From the NCBI GenBank assembly GCA_937892705.1, contig CALBGR010000004.1, forward strand, positions 1 through 9,543: a DNA stretch of 9,543 nt. The letters run 5' to 3'. Below, piece after piece: positions 1 through 5,492 of the stretch (the first letter of the stretch is position 1; every line of letters begins with the position of its first letter). The DNA is from an uncultured Candidatus Saccharibacteria bacterium (GTDB taxonomy: Bacteria; Patescibacteriota; Saccharimonadia; Saccharimonadales; UBA4665). The notes under the pieces are model-generated. The model had not been told where the DNA came from. It did no database searches and worked only from the letters and a program-made list of their open reading frames with translations. Both the position numbers and the translations under genes were made by a program.

Positions 1-174
1 CACAACCGACTTTTTCTTAACAGCGCCATTTGGACTAGCTTCCTTTACAGTAGCAACAATAACATCACCAACACGTGCATAACGACGGCGAGTGCCACCA
101 AGCACGCGAATGCACAAAATTTCTTTTGCGCCACTGTTATCACACACTACTAGGCGAGATTCTTGCTGGATCAT
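1..174 (-). CDS. rplN: 50S ribosomal protein uL14 (L14), partial, N-terminal 58 residues
   Basis: uL14 is a large-subunit protein on the 30S-facing surface that helps form an intersubunit bridge. The protein reads MIQQESRLVVCDNSGAKEIL from the ATG at 174, then CIRVLGG, a basic RRRYARVGD stretch and VIVATVKEA. This is the uL14 family pattern (residues 1-58 of roughly 122); the rest lies beyond the left edge. The start is 1 nt after the rpsQ stop, with a GAGGT Shine-Dalgarno at 183-187, 8 nt upstream and inside the end of rpsQ. It is the last visible gene of the S10-type operon, and the order rpsQ-rplN is classical. There is no sign of a break; it is truncated only by the window. Confidence 0.96.
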   Translation of the reverse strand, partial: MIQQESRLVVCDNSGAKEILCIRVLGGTRRRYARVGDVIVATVKEASPNGAVKKKSVV

Positions 175-175
175 A

Positions 176-457
176 CTACACAACCTCGCTTTCTACTTCT
201 GTTTCTACATGCTCAACGCCAGCTTTTTCAATAATGCGATCAAGCTTATAGCGCTTACGAGCACTAAGCGGACGAGTTTCAACAATAGCCACACGATCAC
301 CTACATGCGCTTCGTTGTTCTCGTCATGCGCCATAAACTTTTTGTTGACTGTATATTGCTTCCGATAAAGCGGATGAGTTTTACGAGCACGAACAGTCAC
401 TACGATAGTCTTATCAGCTTTATCAGATGAAACGGTTCCAATTAGTGTCCTTGCCAT
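176..457 (-). CDS. rpsQ: 30S ribosomal protein uS17 (S17)
   Basis: uS17 is a primary 16S rRNA-binding protein of the small-subunit body. The 93-residue product starts MARTLIGTVSSDKADKTIVV and contains the family signature region HPLYRKQY followed by VGDRVAIVETRPLSARKRYKL, the OB-fold core. It is slightly longer than the usual 84 or so residues because of an acidic C-terminal tail (VEHVETEVESEVV). The ATG overlaps the rpmC stop by one base (TAATG), and an AAGGAG site at 466-471 lies inside rpmC 8 nt upstream, so translational coupling is likely. The stop is TAG, 1 nt before rplN. Assignment is secure from sequence and context; the tail's role is unknown. Confidence 0.98.
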   Translation of the reverse strand: MARTLIGTVSSDKADKTIVVTVRARKTHPLYRKQYTVNKKFMAHDENNEAHVGDRVAIVETRPLSARKRYKLDRIIEKAGVEHVETEVESEVV

Positions 458-657
458 TACATCTTCTCCTTTGCGAGCTGTTCGCTCATCACCGTCAGCA
501 TCCGTGCAAGGTCTTTGCGCTTTGCACGAATGAGACGTACATTTTGCACCTCACCTGTTACGGCGCGGCGTTTTAGCTCGCTTATTTCTTCGCGTAACGC
601 CGTTGCCTGAGCAGCAAGCTCTTCAGTTGTTAATTTTCGGATATCAGCGATCTTCAT
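457..657 (-). CDS. rpmC: 50S ribosomal protein uL29 (L29)
   Basis: uL29 is a small helical protein near the polypeptide exit tunnel that, with uL23, forms the docking surface for factors such as trigger factor and SRP. The 66-residue product begins MKIADIRKLTTEELAAQATA and has the helix-turn-helix pattern of the family: acidic/leucine-rich first helix (LREEISELKRRAVTGEVQN), then the conserved IRAKRKDLARMLTV segment. Length is normal. A strong GGGAGGAG site at 665-672 sits inside the end of rplP, 7 nt before the ATG, and the gap to rplP is 1 nt. The TAA stop shares its last A with the rpsQ ATG. Confidence 0.98.
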   Translation of the reverse strand: MKIADIRKLTTEELAAQATALREEISELKRRAVTGEVQNVRLIRAKRKDLARMLTVMSEQLAKEKM

Positions 658-658
658 A

Positions 659-1072
659 CTATGACTCCTCCCGAACCAAGAACTTGGTCTTTACCGGTAG
701 CTTATGAGCAGCTAGACGCATAGCTTCGCGTGCAACAGGCTCAGGTACACCCTGCATTTCAAACATAATTGTGCCTGGTTTTACCTTGGCTACAAAGTAT
801 TCAGGACTACCTTTACCGCTGCCCATTTTTACGTCCTGTGGTTTCTTAGTAACCGGCGTATGCGGAAATATACGAATCCAGATCTTACCACCACGCTTGA
901 TATGTCGGGTCATAGCCTGTCGAGCTGACTCAATCTGACGTGAAGTAATACGTTCATGTCCTTGAGCTTGCAAAGCATATTGACCAAATGCGATGTAGTT
1001 ACCCTTTGAGGCAACACCGCTGATGCGGCCTTTGCGAACCTTACGGAATTTTGTACGATTTGGGATTAACAT
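659..1072 (-). CDS. rplP: 50S ribosomal protein uL16 (L16)
   Basis: uL16 sits in the large subunit near the A-site tRNA elbow and supports late 50S assembly. The 137-residue product is standard length. It starts MLIPNRTKFRKVRKGRISG and carries the family blocks ERITSRQIESARQAMTRHIK, GKIWIRIFPHTPVTKKPQD, MGSGKGSPEYFVAKVKPG and VAREAMRLAAHKLPVKTKF. A GGGGAGGT site at 1081-1088 lies inside the end of rpsC, 8 nt before the ATG, and the gap to rpsC is a single base. It lies between rpsC and rpmC, the canonical order. No anomalies seen. Confidence 0.98.
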   Translation of the reverse strand: MLIPNRTKFRKVRKGRISGVASKGNYIAFGQYALQAQGHERITSRQIESARQAMTRHIKRGGKIWIRIFPHTPVTKKPQDVKMGSGKGSPEYFVAKVKPGTIMFEMQGVPEPVAREAMRLAAHKLPVKTKFLVREES

Positions 1073-1073
1073 A

Positions 1074-1703
1074 CTACGCTACCTCCCCTTTGTAGATCCA
1101 TACCTTCACACCGATAATACCGGCAGGTGTCTTTGCTGCTACATTCGCATAGTCAATATCTGCCCGGAGTGTATGGAGTGGAACACTACCTGCTACTTCT
1201 TTCTCGCGTCGTGACATTTCAGCACCATTAAGTCGACCCGCTACCTCGATACGCACACCTTTCGCACCAGCGCGCATCGTTGCTGCACTTGCTGATTTGA
1301 TAGCACGACGGAAACTGATTCGACGCTCAAGCTGGTTCGCGATATTTTCAGCTACCAACTTTGCATACAATTCAGGTTTCTTAATCTCTTCAATATTTAC
1401 CCGCGTTGGCACACCGTATACTTTCTCGATTGCTGCTTTCAACTCTTGAGCGCCAGCACCACCGCGACCGATAACTACACCTGCTCGAGCAGTAGAAATA
1501 GTTACAGTCACAAGATTTGGCGAACGCTCAATATCTACCTTGTTGATAGCACCACGAGCACCAATCTTATCTTGAATAAGCTTGCGTACTGTAAGGTCTT
1601 TCTTTAAATAGTCGGCGTATTCGCGCTTATTTGCGAACCACTTGCTGCGCCAGTCTTTATTGACTTGGAGGCGCATTGAAATTGGATTTACTTTCTGTCC
1701 CAT
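1074..1703 (-). CDS. rpsC: 30S ribosomal protein uS3 (S3)
   Basis: uS3 lies on the small-subunit head at the mRNA entry channel and contributes to the helicase activity of the ribosome. The product has 209 residues, at the short end of the family. It begins MGQKVNPISMRLQVNKDWRS and contains a type II KH domain whose GRGG loop is at residues 79-82 (VVIGRGGAG). The C-terminal domain has the conserved GVRIEVAGRLNGAEMSR and TLRADIDYA blocks and ends with GVIGVKVWIYKGE-like sequence (GIIGVKVWIYKGEVA). An AAGGAGG site at 1711-1717 lies 7 nt upstream, inside rplV, and the ATG overlaps the rplV stop by 1 nt. Normal position in the S10 operon. Confidence 0.98.
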   Translation of the reverse strand: MGQKVNPISMRLQVNKDWRSKWFANKREYADYLKKDLTVRKLIQDKIGARGAINKVDIERSPNLVTVTISTARAGVVIGRGGAGAQELKAAIEKVYGVPTRVNIEEIKKPELYAKLVAENIANQLERRISFRRAIKSASAATMRAGAKGVRIEVAGRLNGAEMSRREKEVAGSVPLHTLRADIDYANVAAKTPAGIIGVKVWIYKGEVA

Positions 1704-2077
1704 TATTTTGCCTCCTTCTTTGTTGCTGGCTTCTTTGGTGCCCGGACTTCACCCTCGACAACTACACGGATATGTGAAGTTCGCTTTTGATATGGTAATG
1801 CCATACCGCGTGCTGCTGGGCGATATCGCTTCAGGCGTGGGCCAGGAGTAACACTGATTTCTACAATCTTAAGCGTCTCTGGTTTTACATTGTGGTTATG
1901 GTCTGCATTTGCCTGTGCGCTTTTGATAGTTTTCAGCACCGGTATTGCAGCGCGACGTGGTGTGTGCTCAAGAATAGTAATTGCATCAGCAACAGTACGA
2001 CCACGCACCAAAGCAGCAACTACGCCAACCTTGCGCGGACTCATACGGACACCTTTTGCTATTGCTTTCACTGTCAT
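1703..2077 (-). CDS. rplV: 50S ribosomal protein uL22 (L22)
   Basis: uL22 binds all 23S domains and sends a beta-hairpin into the exit tunnel, where macrolides and stalling peptides act. The 124-residue product has the expected early motif MSPRKVGVVAALVRG and the hairpin/C-terminal region KRYRPAARGMALPYQKRTSHIRV (residue run split: RYRPAARGMALPYQ then KRTSHIRVVV). It is about 14 residues longer than the E. coli protein, with a lysine/alanine-rich tail (APKKPATKKEAK). The start overlaps the rpsS stop by 1 nt (TAATG), with a weaker AAAGGAAA-type SD at 2084-2091. Assignment secure; the tail is a modest lineage feature. Confidence 0.98.
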   Translation of the reverse strand: MTVKAIAKGVRMSPRKVGVVAALVRGRTVADAITILEHTPRRAAIPVLKTIKSAQANADHNHNVKPETLKIVEISVTPGPRLKRYRPAARGMALPYQKRTSHIRVVVEGEVRAPKKPATKKEAK

Positions 2078-2352
2078 TACTTCTTTCCTTTCGCGAGCTT
2101 ACCACCATGACCACGGAATTTGCGGGTAGGTGCAAATTCACCAAGCTTATGGCCAACCATATTTTCTGTAATAAATACCGGTACATGCACACGGCCATTA
2201 TGTACAGCAATCGTTCGACCTACGAATTCTGGTGGAATAGTACTAGCCCGTGCCCATGTTTTGATAATCGTACGATCCTCTGGACCAAGCGCCGCCACTT
2301 TCTTAGCGAGCTTCGGATCGACAAATGGTCCTTTTTTCAGTGAACGACTCAT
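2077..2352 (-). CDS. rpsS: 30S ribosomal protein uS19 (S19)
   Basis: uS19 sits on the small-subunit head, pairs with uS13 and contacts the A-site finger bridge. The 91-residue product is full length. It begins with the family hallmark MSRSLKKGPFVDPKLAKKV and carries IKTWARASTIPPEFVGRTI, the VHNGRVHVPVFITENMVGHK block and GEFAPTRKFRGHGG. An AAGGAG Shine-Dalgarno at 2362-2367 overlaps the TAA stop of rplB (2366-2368), so ribosomes terminating on rplB sit on the rpsS start signal. The 13-nt gap to rplB is the widest in this operon, in which other junctions are 1-nt overlaps or 1-nt gaps. Confidence 0.98.
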   Translation of the reverse strand: MSRSLKKGPFVDPKLAKKVAALGPEDRTIIKTWARASTIPPEFVGRTIAVHNGRVHVPVFITENMVGHKLGEFAPTRKFRGHGGKLAKGKK

Positions 2353-2365
2353 ATCCTACTACTCC

Positions 2366-3202
2366 TTACTTCCTCTTCGCCTGATGACGGCTTTTTACAA
2401 TAAACTTATCAGTTGCTTTACGACGACGCGTCTTGTAACCAAGCGTCTTCTGACCCCAAGGTGTACGAGGTGCCTTTGCCATGCGGTGACGACCACCGTC
2501 ACCACCACCGTGCGGATGGTCAGCAGCATTCATCACAACGCCGCGAACACTTGGACGTCGACCAAGATGACGGCTTCGACCAGCCTTACCAATCTTGATG
2601 TTCTGATGTTGCTCATTACCAACTACACCGATAGTAGCCATACACTCTACGCTAATCATGCGGATTTCACCGCTTGGCATACGCACCTGCGCATACTTAC
2701 CTTCTTTTGCAGTAAGCTGCGCACTGTTACCAGCTGCACGCGCAATTTGTGCACCTTTGCCAGGATGCAACTCAACCGCATGAATGATACTACCAACTGG
2801 AATTGCCTTAATAGGCAAGCGGTTTCCTACCTCAATCGGCGCATCTTCACCGCAGACAAACTTCTGACCGACTGTAACACCTGCAGGTGCTAGCACATAG
2901 TGATAGTTATTGTCTTGATCCTTTATGCGTGCAATATGTGCTGAGCGGTTCGGATCGTATTCGATGTGCTCCACTGTCGCTACAGTACCAGCAGGTAACG
3001 CAAAGTTTACTAATCGATAAAAACGTCGCGCACCGCCACCGCGATGACGGGTAGTAATGCGACCCTGATTATTTCGGCCACTGCCGCGCTTCTTAGCCAC
3101 TAATAAAGAACGTAGAGGCTTCTTAGTGGTAATGATGCTCGTATCCTGAGATGTCATACCACGTCGGCCAGGAGTAGTCGGATTGTATACTTTAATCGCC
3201 AT
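2366..3202 (-). CDS. rplB: 50S ribosomal protein uL2 (L2)
   Basis: uL2 is one of the most conserved ribosomal proteins; it is needed for subunit association and lies close to the peptidyl transferase centre. The 278-residue product starts MAIKVYNPTTPGRRGMTSQD and contains GRNNQGRITTRHRGGGARRF, then the two-domain core (OB fold and SH3-like barrel). The signature DHPHGGGDGG spans about residues 228-237 and includes the conserved histidine of the HPHGGG motif. It is followed by TPWGQKTLGYKTR and a basic tail. The ATG overlaps the rplW stop by 1 nt, with AAGGAG at 3211-3216, 8 nt upstream. Length and motifs are normal. Confidence 0.99.
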   Translation of the reverse strand: MAIKVYNPTTPGRRGMTSQDTSIITTKKPLRSLLVAKKRGSGRNNQGRITTRHRGGGARRFYRLVNFALPAGTVATVEHIEYDPNRSAHIARIKDQDNNYHYVLAPAGVTVGQKFVCGEDAPIEVGNRLPIKAIPVGSIIHAVELHPGKGAQIARAAGNSAQLTAKEGKYAQVRMPSGEIRMISVECMATIGVVGNEQHQNIKIGKAGRSRHLGRRPSVRGVVMNAADHPHGGGDGGRHRMAKAPRTPWGQKTLGYKTRRRKATDKFIVKSRHQAKRK

Positions 3203-3615
3203 TATTTCTTCTCCTTCTTTTCAGCCTTCTTTGCCTCTTTTTCAGCTTTCTTTTCAGCCTTTTCAGCAGCCTTTTCCATCTGCTTTGCTAGCTTTTCTTC
3301 CTTTTCCTCAGCTTCTTCAATAGCCTCAAAGATTGGCAAACTTTGGCCTTCAGCAAGCGTTACATACGCCTTCTTAATATCAGATTGGTTGCCATTTACT
3401 ACACGACGACCACCTCTACTAATGGTGCGCTTAGCTTTACCCTTCTGATTCAAAATATTCACACTCTTTACCGTTACCTCATATTGAGCCTCTACTGCTC
3501 GAGCAACACTATGCTTGTTTGCATCTTTTGGCACCACAAACACATACGTGTTCGTCTGACTTTGTGCATAGGTCTTTTCGCTCATGCGAGGTTGGAGGAT
3601 CATGGTCTTGCTCAT
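3202..3615 (-). CDS. rplW: 50S ribosomal protein uL23 (L23) with long charged C-terminal tail
   Basis: uL23 rings the exit tunnel and is the main docking site for trigger factor and SRP. Residues 1-95 match the family: MILQPRMSEKTYAQSQTNTY, VFVVPKDANKHSVARAVEA, a basic internal loop (QKGKAKRTISRGGRR) and a final strand, KKAYVTLAEGQSLPIF. The total of 137 residues exceeds the usual 95-100 because residues 97-137 form a tail made almost only of Glu, Lys and Ala (for example KAAEKAEKKAEKEAKKAEKK), predicted to be a single charged helix. The tail is in frame and ends with a TAA overlapping rplB. GGAGGT at 3624-3629, inside rplD, is the SD, with 8 nt spacing. The core assignment is secure; the tail function is unknown. 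Confidence 0.97.
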   Translation of the reverse strand: MSKTMILQPRMSEKTYAQSQTNTYVFVVPKDANKHSVARAVEAQYEVTVKSVNILNQKGKAKRTISRGGRRVVNGNQSDIKKAYVTLAEGQSLPIFEAIEEAEEKEEKLAKQMEKAAEKAEKKAEKEAKKAEKKEKK

Positions 3616-4253
3616 TACTTCTTACCTCCAAGCCATTCATTAATTACTGCTAATGCATCTTTACTGATAACAATAGTGTCAGAGTTCACAATCGTATATA
3701 CATGTAAGTTCTTTGCCAGCACCACTTCCAGTTTTGGCACATTGCGACTTGCAAGCTCAAGATTTTCATCTTTTTCATGATTTACAAGCACTGTTCGGCC
3801 CGTTACGTCAAGCTTTGCAAGCAACTTAGAAAGTGTTGCTACCTTGCCGTCTTTCACTTCAAATGCATCAATGACACGAATACGATTTTCGTTTGCAGCC
3901 AAAGTCAATGCCTGACGTAGCGCTGTGCGCTTCATTGCGGTTGGTACTTTTATGCGGTAGTTTTCCTCGCCAGTTGGGCCAAATACTACACCACCGCCAC
4001 GCCAGATTGGATTTCGGCTTGAACCAACACGAGCACGACCTGTACCCTTCTGTCGCCAAGGCTTGCGACCACCACCACGCACCATACCGCGTGTCTTTGT
4101 AACTGCTAGATTACTGCGACCGTTTGCGAGATATGCAGTATAAGCAAGCTTCAGAAGCTCATGATTTTTTACTTCCACGCCAAAAACAGACTTATCAAGC
4201 TTGGCTGCAGTTGTCGCTTTAGCACCAGTCTTTGTATATGTTGCAACTGCCAT
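3615..4253 (-). CDS. rplD: 50S ribosomal protein uL4 (L4)
   Basis: uL4 is a primary 23S rRNA-binding protein whose extended loop reaches the exit-tunnel constriction. In gamma-proteobacteria it also represses its own S10 operon through the leader. The 212-residue product has the long basic loop at about residues 52-93, including MVRGGGRKPWRQKGTGRARV and RNPIWRGGGVVFGP, which is diagnostic. The globular domain follows with RTALRQALTLAANENRIRVI, and the Rossmann-like C-terminus ends ISKDALAVINEWLGGKK. The SD, AAAGGAGG at 4261-4268, is encoded by the last codons of rplC, 7 nt before the ATG, and the start overlaps the rplC stop by 1 nt. Length is slightly above the E. coli protein. Confidence 0.98.
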   Translation of the reverse strand: MAVATYTKTGAKATTAAKLDKSVFGVEVKNHELLKLAYTAYLANGRSNLAVTKTRGMVRGGGRKPWRQKGTGRARVGSSRNPIWRGGGVVFGPTGEENYRIKVPTAMKRTALRQALTLAANENRIRVIDAFEVKDGKVATLSKLLAKLDVTGRTVLVNHEKDENLELASRNVPKLEVVLAKNLHVYTIVNSDTIVISKDALAVINEWLGGKK

Positions 4254-4873
4254 TACTTAGCCTCCTTTAGGATAACAATCCCTTTGCGTGGACCAGGAAC
4301 TGCGCCAGTGACACCAATAACACCAAGCTCGGTATCCACCAATGCCACTTTCAAGTTCTTTACGGTCACTTGCTCATTACCCATTTGACCGGCCATTCGC
4401 TTACCCTTTAGGACTCTCTGCGGATACATAGAACCAATAGAACCTGGCTTGCGCACATTACCATTGCCGCCATGAGTCTTGCGGCCGCGATGGAAATTGT
4501 GACGTTTAATCGTACCAGCAAAGCCTTTACCTTTGCTAATACCGGTTACGTCTACAACGTCGCCAACTGAAAAGACCTCTGGGTTGATATATGCGCCAAC
4601 CTTGAGGTCTTCAGTAATTTCATCCACGCGGAACTCACGGACAATCTTTGGTGTCTTGCCCGCAGCCTTAAAATGACCTGCCTGTGGTTTCTTTACCTTG
4701 TTTGGTTTTGCGTCTTCAAAACCAAGCTGCACAGCTGTATAGCCGTCAGTTTCTTCTGTTTTTACTTGCGTAATAACGCAAGGACTAGCGGAAAGCAAGG
4801 TAATAGCCTGCACACTACCATCTTCAGCAATGGTAGAGGTCATGCCAACCTTTCTCGTGATTAATGCTTTCAT
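4253..4873 (-). CDS. rplC: 50S ribosomal protein uL3 (L3)
   Basis: uL3 starts 50S assembly by binding the 3' domain of 23S rRNA, and its central extension reaches towards the peptidyl transferase centre. The 206-residue product is normal length. It opens MKALITRKVGMTSTIAEDGS and contains VDVTGISKGKGFAGTIKRHN, RGRKTHGGNG, then PGSIGSMYPQRVLKGKRMAG and QMGNEQVTVKNL; it ends AVPGPRKGIVILKEAK. It is the first gene of the contiguous S10-type block here because rpsJ lies 1.2 kb upstream beyond two other genes. Its own promoter and a structured leader precede it, and GAGGT lies about 7 nt before the ATG. Confidence 0.98.
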   Translation of the reverse strand: MKALITRKVGMTSTIAEDGSVQAITLLSASPCVITQVKTEETDGYTAVQLGFEDAKPNKVKKPQAGHFKAAGKTPKIVREFRVDEITEDLKVGAYINPEVFSVGDVVDVTGISKGKGFAGTIKRHNFHRGRKTHGGNGNVRKPGSIGSMYPQRVLKGKRMAGQMGNEQVTVKNLKVALVDTELGVIGVTGAVPGPRKGIVILKEAK

Positions 4874-5082
4874 AGTTACCTCGTTATTTTTTAGCTCCGC
4901 CTGCCTGAGTACAGACAGTAAAATGCTTGGATCTGGTGGTTTCTACCTCTGTAAGAGTCGTAGACCTGCCAAATATCCAAGTGCGGAAGATTGATATACC
5001 GTTACAGATTAGCACAAAACGTTTACTACTGTCAATACGTTGCTAATTTCACAATAAATACTTGTGTTTTGACTAACCCTAT
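4874..5082 (-). promoter_or_regulatory. Structured 5' leader of the rplC operon (candidate r-protein autoregulatory leader)
   Basis: From the predicted start near 5082 to the rplC ATG there are about 209 untranslated bases. Two hairpins are visible. The first closes with CTTGGAT/ATCCAAG (4926-4932 with 4975-4981). Inside it are TGG/CCA (4934-4936 with 4969-4971), GG/CC (4938-4939 with 4965-4966), TCTAC/GTAGA (4942-4946 with 4960-4964) and CTCT/AGAG (4947-4950 with 4954-4957) around a 3-nt loop. The second has arms 4901-4907 and 4912-4918, 7 bp with one G-U pair and a 4-nt loop, just upstream of the SD. No U-tract follows either, so they do not look like terminators. The position ahead of the uL3/uL4 genes is where r-protein feedback leaders occur in other bacteria. 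The regulatory role is inference. Confidence 0.55.
5006..5035 (-). promoter_or_regulatory. Possible second promoter inside the rplC leader
   Basis: A perfect TTGACA (5030-5035) is separated by 18 nt from TAATCT (5006-5011), which is again preceded by TGC. Initiation would be near 4999 and would keep both leader hairpins. The element is embedded in an imperfect dyad: TTAGC 5009-5013 pairs with 5042-5046, and AACGT 5018-5022 pairs with 5037-5041. It could therefore be a promoter with an operator-like dyad, or just a leader stem. The -10 is imperfect, so this is a weaker call than the upstream promoter. Confidence 0.45.
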
Positions 5083-5088
5083 ACTTTA

Positions 5089-5117
5089 ATTATAGCACAT
5101 TTTTATACAATAATCAA
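5089..5117 (-). promoter_or_regulatory. Main promoter of the rplC operon (extended -10)
   Basis: On the minus strand a TTGATT -35 (5112-5117) is followed by a 17-nt spacer and a perfect TATAAT -10 (5089-5094) preceded by TGC, an extended -10. Transcription should begin near 5082. The -35 begins 22 bp beyond the stop of the 99-aa gene, so the r-protein operon can be transcribed independently of it. The -10 and the region just downstream are nearly identical to those of the rpsJ promoter. A small hairpin (TTGAG/CTCAA, 5121-5125 with 5130-5134) lies just upstream without a U-tract. Confidence 0.8.
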
Positions 5118-5139
5118 CTATTGAGTTGTCTCAACAGCC

Positions 5140-5439
5140 CTAAAGCGAGATAAAGAGTCCAAATGGTGCCCAGAAGCCAATGAGTGCAGCTACAAGCAAT
5201 ACCGCATAATCTATTTTTCGGTCAATATTAAAGTGCTCTTGACTCGCCAATACCATACCTACAATTAGCCCGACTGGTATAGGAAAAATAGTATGATCAT
5301 TGGAAATCTTCAGCCATAGGGTGCCTAAGATCAGATAAAGCGCCAGCTTGAACGCAAATACACCATCGTACGGATCATTGCTAATAGCCTTTATGGCACT
5401 CGTTTGCTTTCGTTTTGTTTTTGTTTTCTTTTTAGCCAT
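5140..5439 (-). CDS. Small membrane protein of unknown function, three predicted TM segments
   Basis: I do not recognise this 99-residue protein. It has a strongly basic N-terminus (KKKTKTKRK, residues 3-11), then hydrophobic segments at about 27-45 (FAFKLALYLILGTLWLKI), 51-66 (IFPIPVGLIVGMVLAS) and 76-98 (a YAVLLVAALIGFWAP-type helix). This suggests a small inner-membrane protein with three helices. The ATG at 5439 is the only usable methionine start: an in-frame TAG lies at 5443-5445 and the next Met is residue 62. No Shine-Dalgarno is visible. A weak promoter-like element would place the transcript start at or next to the ATG. It lies 53 bp downstream of the 163-aa gene with no terminator between them, so co-transcription is also possible. 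Codon use looks like that of its neighbours. Confidence 0.75.
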   Translation of the reverse strand: MAKKKTKTKRKQTSAIKAISNDPYDGVFAFKLALYLILGTLWLKISNDHTIFPIPVGLIVGMVLASQEHFNIDRKIDYAVLLVAALIGFWAPFGLFISL

Positions 5440-5447
5440 TATCTATT

Positions 5448-5476
5448 AGTTAAGCATAAGCGCATACAATACACAA
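5448..5476 (-). promoter_or_regulatory. Weak candidate promoter for the 99-aa gene (would give a leaderless mRNA)
   Basis: TTGTGT (5471-5476), a 17-nt spacer and TTAACT (5448-5453) with TGC directly upstream of the -10. The -10 matches the consensus at only three positions, so the call leans on the TGC extension shared with the other promoters here and on spacing. Initiation 7-9 nt downstream would fall on the ATG itself, which fits the lack of any Shine-Dalgarno. Confidence 0.25.
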
Positions 5477-5492
5477 GGTGATTACCTTTTGG

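Noticed and set aside
2120..2893. A 257-codon open frame on the plus strand opposite rpsS and rplB
   Set aside because: It is antisense to two unmistakable r-protein genes, its translation is Thr/Ser/Cys-rich with no family features, and no promoter or SD precedes it. It is a frame shadow.
3202..3330. CTT/TTC-rich low-complexity stretch at the end of rplW as a DNA repeat or assembly error
   Set aside because: It is in frame, uses mixed codons for Glu, Lys and Ala, and ends in a stop that overlaps rplB exactly as at other junctions. It is a coding tail.
5121..5134. TTGAG/CTCAA hairpin just after the 99-aa gene as a terminator
   Set aside because: The stem is only 5 bp and AT-rich, and no T-run follows on the minus strand. 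It abuts the rplC promoter -35 but has no support as a terminator.
5475..5488. AAGGT/ACCTT hairpin between the 163-aa and 99-aa genes as a terminator or operator
   Set aside because: A 5-bp stem with no U-tract in either direction; expected by chance in AT-rich DNA.
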